From an uncultured bacterium (GTDB lineage: Bacteria; Verrucomicrobiota; Kiritimatiellia; CAIKKV01), in contig CALHRZ010000025.1 of NCBI GenBank assembly GCA_938038445.1, positions 1 to 64,000 of the forward strand: DNA of 64,000 nt, read 5' to 3'. The notes below the pieces were generated by a model. That model worked only from the letters and a program-made list of their open reading frames with translations, searched no databases and was not told the origin of the DNA. Positions 60,055 to 64,000 of the stretch are shown in pieces. How positions within the stretch are numbered: position 1 is the first letter of the stretch; each line of letters starts with the position of its first letter. The position numbers and the translations under genes are program-made.

Positions 60055-60874
60055 GTCTTCCGTAACGTGGGACAGTGGTGGCCGACAGATTATCGGCTTT
60101 TTACAGGAACCCTCGCCGTCGGTCGCGGCCAAGGGGACGTGGCTGGTTTGCCATCCGATATTTGAGGAACGCAAAGCGGCGCAGCGTATTCTGGTGGAAA
60201 CGGGGCGGGCGCTGACGGCGGAGGGGTGGGTTGTCCTTCACTTTGATTACCGGGGATGCGGCGACAGCGAGGGAGCTTTTGAATGTTTTTCGGTCTCCGA
60301 CTGGCGGGAGGACATTCGGATTGCTTCCGCCTGGCTTGCGGCACGGTATTCCGGACTTTCCCGCGGAATTCTGGGTCTTCGGCTTGGAGGAACGCTGGCC
60401 TGGGTCGAAGCTGCGACTTCCGATTCTCCCTTTACCCGCGCGGTGTTGTGGTCGCCGATTTTGCATGGCCAGGAGTATCTGGCGGCCGAACTTCGGCGTA
60501 AACTGATGAAGGAGATGTTGACCTTCGGGGCCGGACGGGCCACGCGGGACGAGTGGATTCGACAACTGCGAGAGGGGCAATCCGTGGATTTTGACGGGTA
60601 CTGCGTGACGCCCACTCTTGAAAGGGATCTGGGGACTTTGGTGGCCGAACCTCCTTTCCTTCATGCGCCGCCGGAAGGGTTGATTGTTGGGTTGACACCT
60701 CGGGGTCGTTCGGATCCTGGACTCGTTCGATGGGCCGAGGGTTGGCGGAAGAGCGGGGGGACGTGCACGCTTTGTTTTTTGGCGGAGCCCCCTTTCTGGA
60801 GCCTGATTGGTTTGGTGCCCTGCGAGCGGCTGATCCGGACGACGTGCGAATGGATTGCGAATCGGTTGAAATGA
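60047..60874 (+). CDS. Alpha/beta hydrolase (resembles exosortase A system-associated hydrolase)
   Basis: The 275-residue protein has the oxyanion-hole region CHPIFEERKAAQRILVETGRAL, VLHFDYRGCGDSEG and a nucleophile-elbow region ILGLRLGGTLAW. The expected Ser is Leu or Arg in that GLRLGG segment (normally GxSxG), so hydrolase activity is doubtful. The pattern matches proteins annotated as hydrolase 2 in exosortase-A loci. ATG 60047 overlaps the ACP stop by eight bases. The downstream ORF overlaps by four bases. Confidence 0.7.
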   Translation: MVESSVTWDSGGRQIIGFLQEPSPSVAAKGTWLVCHPIFEERKAAQRILVETGRALTAEGWVVLHFDYRGCGDSEGAFECFSVSDWREDIRIASAWLAARYSGLSRGILGLRLGGTLAWVEAATSDSPFTRAVLWSPILHGQEYLAAELRRKLMKEMLTFGAGRATRDEWIRQLREGQSVDFDGYCVTPTLERDLGTLVAEPPFLHAPPEGLIVGLTPRGRSDPGLVRWAEGWRKSGGTCTLCFLAEPPFWSLIGLVPCERLIRTTCEWIANRLK

Positions 60875-61725
60875 ACGCGGGGGAAATTCCCATTTCGTTC
60901 CTGTCGAAAGGCGCCGTGATCCGCGGGGTGCTCCATCGTCCTGCCGGTTCAAACGGAGTGGGGGTGGTATTGCTGCACGGGTGGTCGGGAAACCGTCTGG
61001 GACCGCACCGTCTTTTTGTGCTTCAGGCTCGACGGTTGGCGGCTTTGGGCTATCATGCCCTTCGCTTTGATTTTCGGGGGCGGGGCGAAAGCGAGGGGGA
61101 GACTTTTTCCGTTTCGATTGAAACGATGGTGGAAGATGCGCAAGCGGCTCAAACGGCATTTCGGGCGGCGACAGACGTCAAAAGACTTTATTTCTTGGGG
61201 ATCTGTTCGGGTTGCAAGGTCGCGATCGGCGCCGCGGTCCGTTGTTCGGGCATTGCCGGACTGGCGCTCTGGTCTGCCGAACCGATGGGCCCGCTTCGGG
61301 TGCCCTCCCAACGGGTTTGGAAGAGTTGGCATGCGCTTCGGCAGTATGCGAGGAAGCTGATGGTGGGGGAAACGTGGCAGAAAATATGGACTGGCCGTAT
61401 TCAGACCCGTTTTGTAAAAAAGGCCTTGGTGGCCCACGAAAGACCGGCGGCTGAGGAAATCCGTCGGGAAACGGAATGGCTGAAGGCTTTCCGGTCTTTC
61501 CGAGGGCGTTTGCTTTTTCTTTATGGGGGGAACGATCCCGACACGCGTGTGGCGGCCCAAGGGTATGCCGCTTTTTGCATGCAGCATCAGCTTCCTTTTC
61601 ACATGCATGAGATCCCCGAAGCGAATCACAGTTTTTATTCCCTTTGCTGGTCGGAAGAGATCATGGCACGGACCGAACGGTGGCTGGAGGCCGATCCGGC
61701 GGTCTCGTCTCGGGGCGCGTTGTGA
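60871..61725 (+). CDS. Alpha/beta hydrolase, second of the pair
   Basis: The 284-residue protein has VVLLHGWSGNRLGPHRLFVLQARRLAALGYHALRFDFRGRGESEG. Its nucleophile elbow is GICSGC, so the nucleophile would be Cys or Ser; the canonical GxSxG is altered. It resembles hydrolase 1 of exosortase-A loci. The start ATG overlaps the preceding stop (ATGA), and its stop overlaps the next GTG start. Three consecutive overlaps imply one transcript with the ACP. Confidence 0.72.
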   Translation: MNAGEIPISFLSKGAVIRGVLHRPAGSNGVGVVLLHGWSGNRLGPHRLFVLQARRLAALGYHALRFDFRGRGESEGETFSVSIETMVEDAQAAQTAFRAATDVKRLYFLGICSGCKVAIGAAVRCSGIAGLALWSAEPMGPLRVPSQRVWKSWHALRQYARKLMVGETWQKIWTGRIQTRFVKKALVAHERPAAEEIRRETEWLKAFRSFRGRLLFLYGGNDPDTRVAAQGYAAFCMQHQLPFHMHEIPEANHSFYSLCWSEEIMARTERWLEADPAVSSRGAL

Positions 61726-64000
61726 AGAGAAAGAGGCGCATTGCGTTTGTGAGTTCCGTTTCGGAGGTTGGGGGAGCGGAACGGAGCATGCTCCAGACGA
61801 TTGCCGCCTTGCCGCCGGAACGATACGAATGTCATGCGATTGTGCCCGCCTTCGGCTCATTGGAAGTTCGGCTGAACGCGCTGGGAGTGCCGGTGCATCA
61901 TGCTTCGATCGTACGGATGCGCCGCACTTTCAACCCTTTCCGGCTCGTGGGGATGGGGATGCATCTAAGGACGATGGCGGGGGTCCTTGCCCGCTGGTGC
62001 AAAGAGAACGGGATTGATCTTCTTCATGCGAATGGGGATCAGGCTTTGCTTGTGGCCGGACCGGCTGCTCGTCAGGCAAGGATTCCCTGCATCCGACATG
62101 CGCGGGATTTGCGGTGGCCTGTTGGGGTTGGTCGTTGGCTGGGACGGCAGGCGGATCATACAATCGCGGTGTCTCAAGCCGTTGCGGATGCCGTTATCCG
62201 GAGGGGGACTCGGAATCCGGTGTCCGTTGTTTACAATGGTTTTGATATTCCGAAATGGCGGGCCGAGGCGTCGCAGCGGTCGTATCGCGCCGAAGCGGGC
62301 ATTCCCCGCGAAGCCTGGGTTGTCGGGATGGTGGCCCAACCCGTTTTTTGGAAACGGCATGACCTGTTTCTCGAGGCGGCCCGGCGGATTGGGGGGGAAC
62401 GTCCGGATGCGCATTTCGTTCTGGCGGCGGGGGATCGGTTTGGCGACGGGGGTCTTTTTCTCCAACGGCTACGGGATCAGATTACGCAATCGGGCATCGG
62501 GGATCGCATCCATCTGCTGGATTGGCGCGACGATATTGCGGTTGTCATGGATGCGTTCGACGTTTTGCTTCATCCCGCGGAGGGGGAGCCGTTCGGCCGG
62601 GTCTTGGTAGAGGCCATGGCACTTGGGAAACCGGTGGTTGCCGTACGTTCCGGGGGACCGATCGAGATTCTTCGGCATGGTCGAGAAGGTTTCCTGGTTT
62701 CCGCTGGAGACGTTGCGGGCATGGTTGAGAGTGTTTTACTTCTTGCGCGAAGCGAAGAGCTACGGGTGCGCATGGCAGAATCATGCCGGCGGCGAGCGGA
62801 GGAGGCGTTTGGGGTAGCGACGCATCGGGCGGGAGTAGAGGAGGTGTATGACCGTCTCCTTTCGGGGCATCGGGGCGTGGCGATGCTGGTAGGGGCTTTT
62901 CCCGTTTTGTCCGAAACCTTTATTCGGCGGGCCATGGTCGCTCTCATCGAAAGCGGCACCGATCTTCATTGTTTTGCGTTGAGTTCCGGCACTGCGCGAA
63001 TGACGGACCGGGAGCGGCGGGCATTGGCGGGCCGCCTGATTTTTCGGCCTCGCATTCGCCTGGGGGGCATTGTGCGTGGGCTGTGGCGATTGGGGGAGGC
63101 GGGCAGAGCGCCGGGTGTTCGGAGGATATGGGACGAAATTCGCAAAGGGGATCCGGACAAGGGATCTCCTTTTCGTGCGCTGGTTCGATTGGCGGAGGCT
63201 GCGGATTGGTTAGCGGAAGCGCGACGGCGGCGGATCGTCCACATCCACGCCCACTTTCTTTCGGCGCCCGCGGATGTCGGTCGCCTGATGGCGGTTATGG
63301 CCAGCTTGCCATTCAGCGTTTCCGCTCATGGGCGCGATGTGTTCTGTGCCTCGCGTCGAGCGGCCATTCGTCGTGTGTTGCCGGCGGCTTGGATGGCGGT
63401 GTGCAGTCGGGCGGGGCTGGCGCATGTGCGCCGGTTATTGCCCGAATATCCGACGGATCAAATCCGACTGATTCCGCACGGACTTTTGGACGAAGAATTT
63501 TCGGATGATTGGGATCATCCGCGGCCGCCCCGAATAGCCGCTGCGGGCCGGCTGATCGAGAAAAAGGGATTTGCGTATCTCGTCGAAGCCTGTCGGATTC
63601 TCCGCCATCGCGGGCTTTCGTTTGAATGTGTGATTGCGGGCGAAGGACCGTTGCGGCCTCTCCTGACCCGCCGGATTGCAGAGGCTGGCTTGAAGGATCA
63701 CGTGCATCTCGCAGGTGTCTTTGCCGAGGTCCGTCAGGTAATGGCGTTGTTTCTTCAGTCTCGGGTTGTGGCGATTCCATCCGTGCCCACGGCGGATGGG
63801 GACCAAGACGGGATTCCCAATGTCGCTCGGGAAGCCATGGCGGCGGGAGTGCCGGTGGTTGCCTTTGCGACGGGGGGGCTGCCGGAGGTGGTGGCCGACG
63901 GACGGACAGGTTTTTTGGTTTCCACCTGCCAGTCTGAGAAATTGGCGGACGCTCTGGGATTTCTGTTGGAAGATGAGGCAAAAGCCCGTGCAATGGGTCG
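61722..64000 (+). CDS. Tandem-fused GT4 glycosyltransferase, 3' end outside the window
   Basis: A GTG start at 61722 opens one uninterrupted frame to the window edge (759 codons), missing from the ORF track because no stop is reached. Residues 1 to about 380 form a complete GT-B/GT4 glycosyltransferase (VSEVGGAERSML, HTIAVSQAVADA, VVYNGFD, EPFGRVLVEAMALGKPVVA). A second GT4 domain then begins with AMLVGAFPVLSETFI and contains HIHAHF, RLIPHG, AAAGRLIEKKGFAYLVEA and NVAREAMAAGVPVVAF. Probably it adds two sugars in polysaccharide assembly. Confidence 0.85.
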   Translation, partial: MKRKRRIAFVSSVSEVGGAERSMLQTIAALPPERYECHAIVPAFGSLEVRLNALGVPVHHASIVRMRRTFNPFRLVGMGMHLRTMAGVLARWCKENGIDLLHANGDQALLVAGPAARQARIPCIRHARDLRWPVGVGRWLGRQADHTIAVSQAVADAVIRRGTRNPVSVVYNGFDIPKWRAEASQRSYRAEAGIPREAWVVGMVAQPVFWKRHDLFLEAARRIGGERPDAHFVLAAGDRFGDGGLFLQRLRDQITQSGIGDRIHLLDWRDDIAVVMDAFDVLLHPAEGEPFGRVLVEAMALGKPVVAVRSGGPIEILRHGREGFLVSAGDVAGMVESVLLLARSEELRVRMAESCRRRAEEAFGVATHRAGVEEVYDRLLSGHRGVAMLVGAFPVLSETFIRRAMVALIESGTDLHCFALSSGTARMTDRERRALAGRLIFRPRIRLGGIVRGLWRLGEAGRAPGVRRIWDEIRKGDPDKGSPFRALVRLAEAADWLAEARRRRIVHIHAHFLSAPADVGRLMAVMASLPFSVSAHGRDVFCASRRAAIRRVLPAAWMAVCSRAGLAHVRRLLPEYPTDQIRLIPHGLLDEEFSDDWDHPRPPRIAAAGRLIEKKGFAYLVEACRILRHRGLSFECVIAGEGPLRPLLTRRIAEAGLKDHVHLAGVFAEVRQVMALFLQSRVVAIPSVPTADGDQDGIPNVAREAMAAGVPVVAFATGGLPEVVADGRTGFLVSTCQSEKLADALGFLLEDEAKARAMG

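Overview
The window is about 64 kb of dense, GC-rich bacterial chromosome. It holds roughly 50 protein genes, one tRNA and no rRNA, CRISPR array or intact transposon. The gene content suggests a Gram-negative polysaccharide degrader of the PVC superphylum, most like Kiritimatiellota/Lentisphaerota. The reasons are two sulfatases, two DUF4838 proteins, two heparinase-type lyases, a sialidase-like protein, two UroD-like proteins, TSP3-repeat and beta-helix secreted proteins, and lipoproteins. This placement is an inference from gene content; no phylogenetic marker was compared.

Layout. 0.4-4 kb: UroD-like protein, FAD oxidoreductase, glutamate dehydrogenase. 4-11 kb: Ig-like lipoprotein, an EF-G paralogue, yebC, ruvC-ruvA-ruvB, a zinc-type dehydrogenase. 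11-16 kb: dnaK-groES-groEL in tandem, then rpoZ and smpB. 16-18 kb (minus): SprT-like protein, SpoU methyltransferase and a second Ig-like lipoprotein. 18-23 kb: rpmB facing a minus operon (bactofilin-like membrane protein, CHASE2 cyclase, queF, dus). 23-26 kb: broken small genes, then a pteridine-reductase-like SDR, folB and fabZ. 26-33 kb: phosphohexomutase and sugar transferase, divergent, then ilvD-mtaB on minus. 33-35 kb: a 660-bp regulatory region and rpsB-tsf. 35-43 kb: heparinase-like, sialidase-like and giant TSP3 proteins, then tcdA. 43-54 kb: minus operon (degenerate archaemetzincin-like protein, DUF4838, glutathione peroxidase, UroD-like), a second lyase and a duplicated beta-helix protein. 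54-60 kb: tRNA-Arg(CCU) and a minus operon DUF4838-sulfatase-sulfatase. 60-64 kb: acyl carrier protein, two alpha/beta hydrolases and a tandem-fused glycosyltransferase cut by the window edge, resembling the accessory part of exosortase-A/EPS loci.

The main observations are: an archaemetzincin scaffold whose Cys/Met spacing is exact but whose zinc ligands are lost; an rpoZ promoter nested inside the groEL terminator hairpin; perfect palindromes inside the predicted promoters of ilvD and of the DUF4838-sulfatase operon; an EF-G paralogue lacking the NKxD and switch II histidine; a GACAAAATG motif shared by the dnaK upstream region and the rpsB/ilvD intergenic region; a 25-bp dispersed repeat that supplies the C-terminus of one enzyme; and a 2.3-kb open frame missing from the ORF track because it runs off the window.
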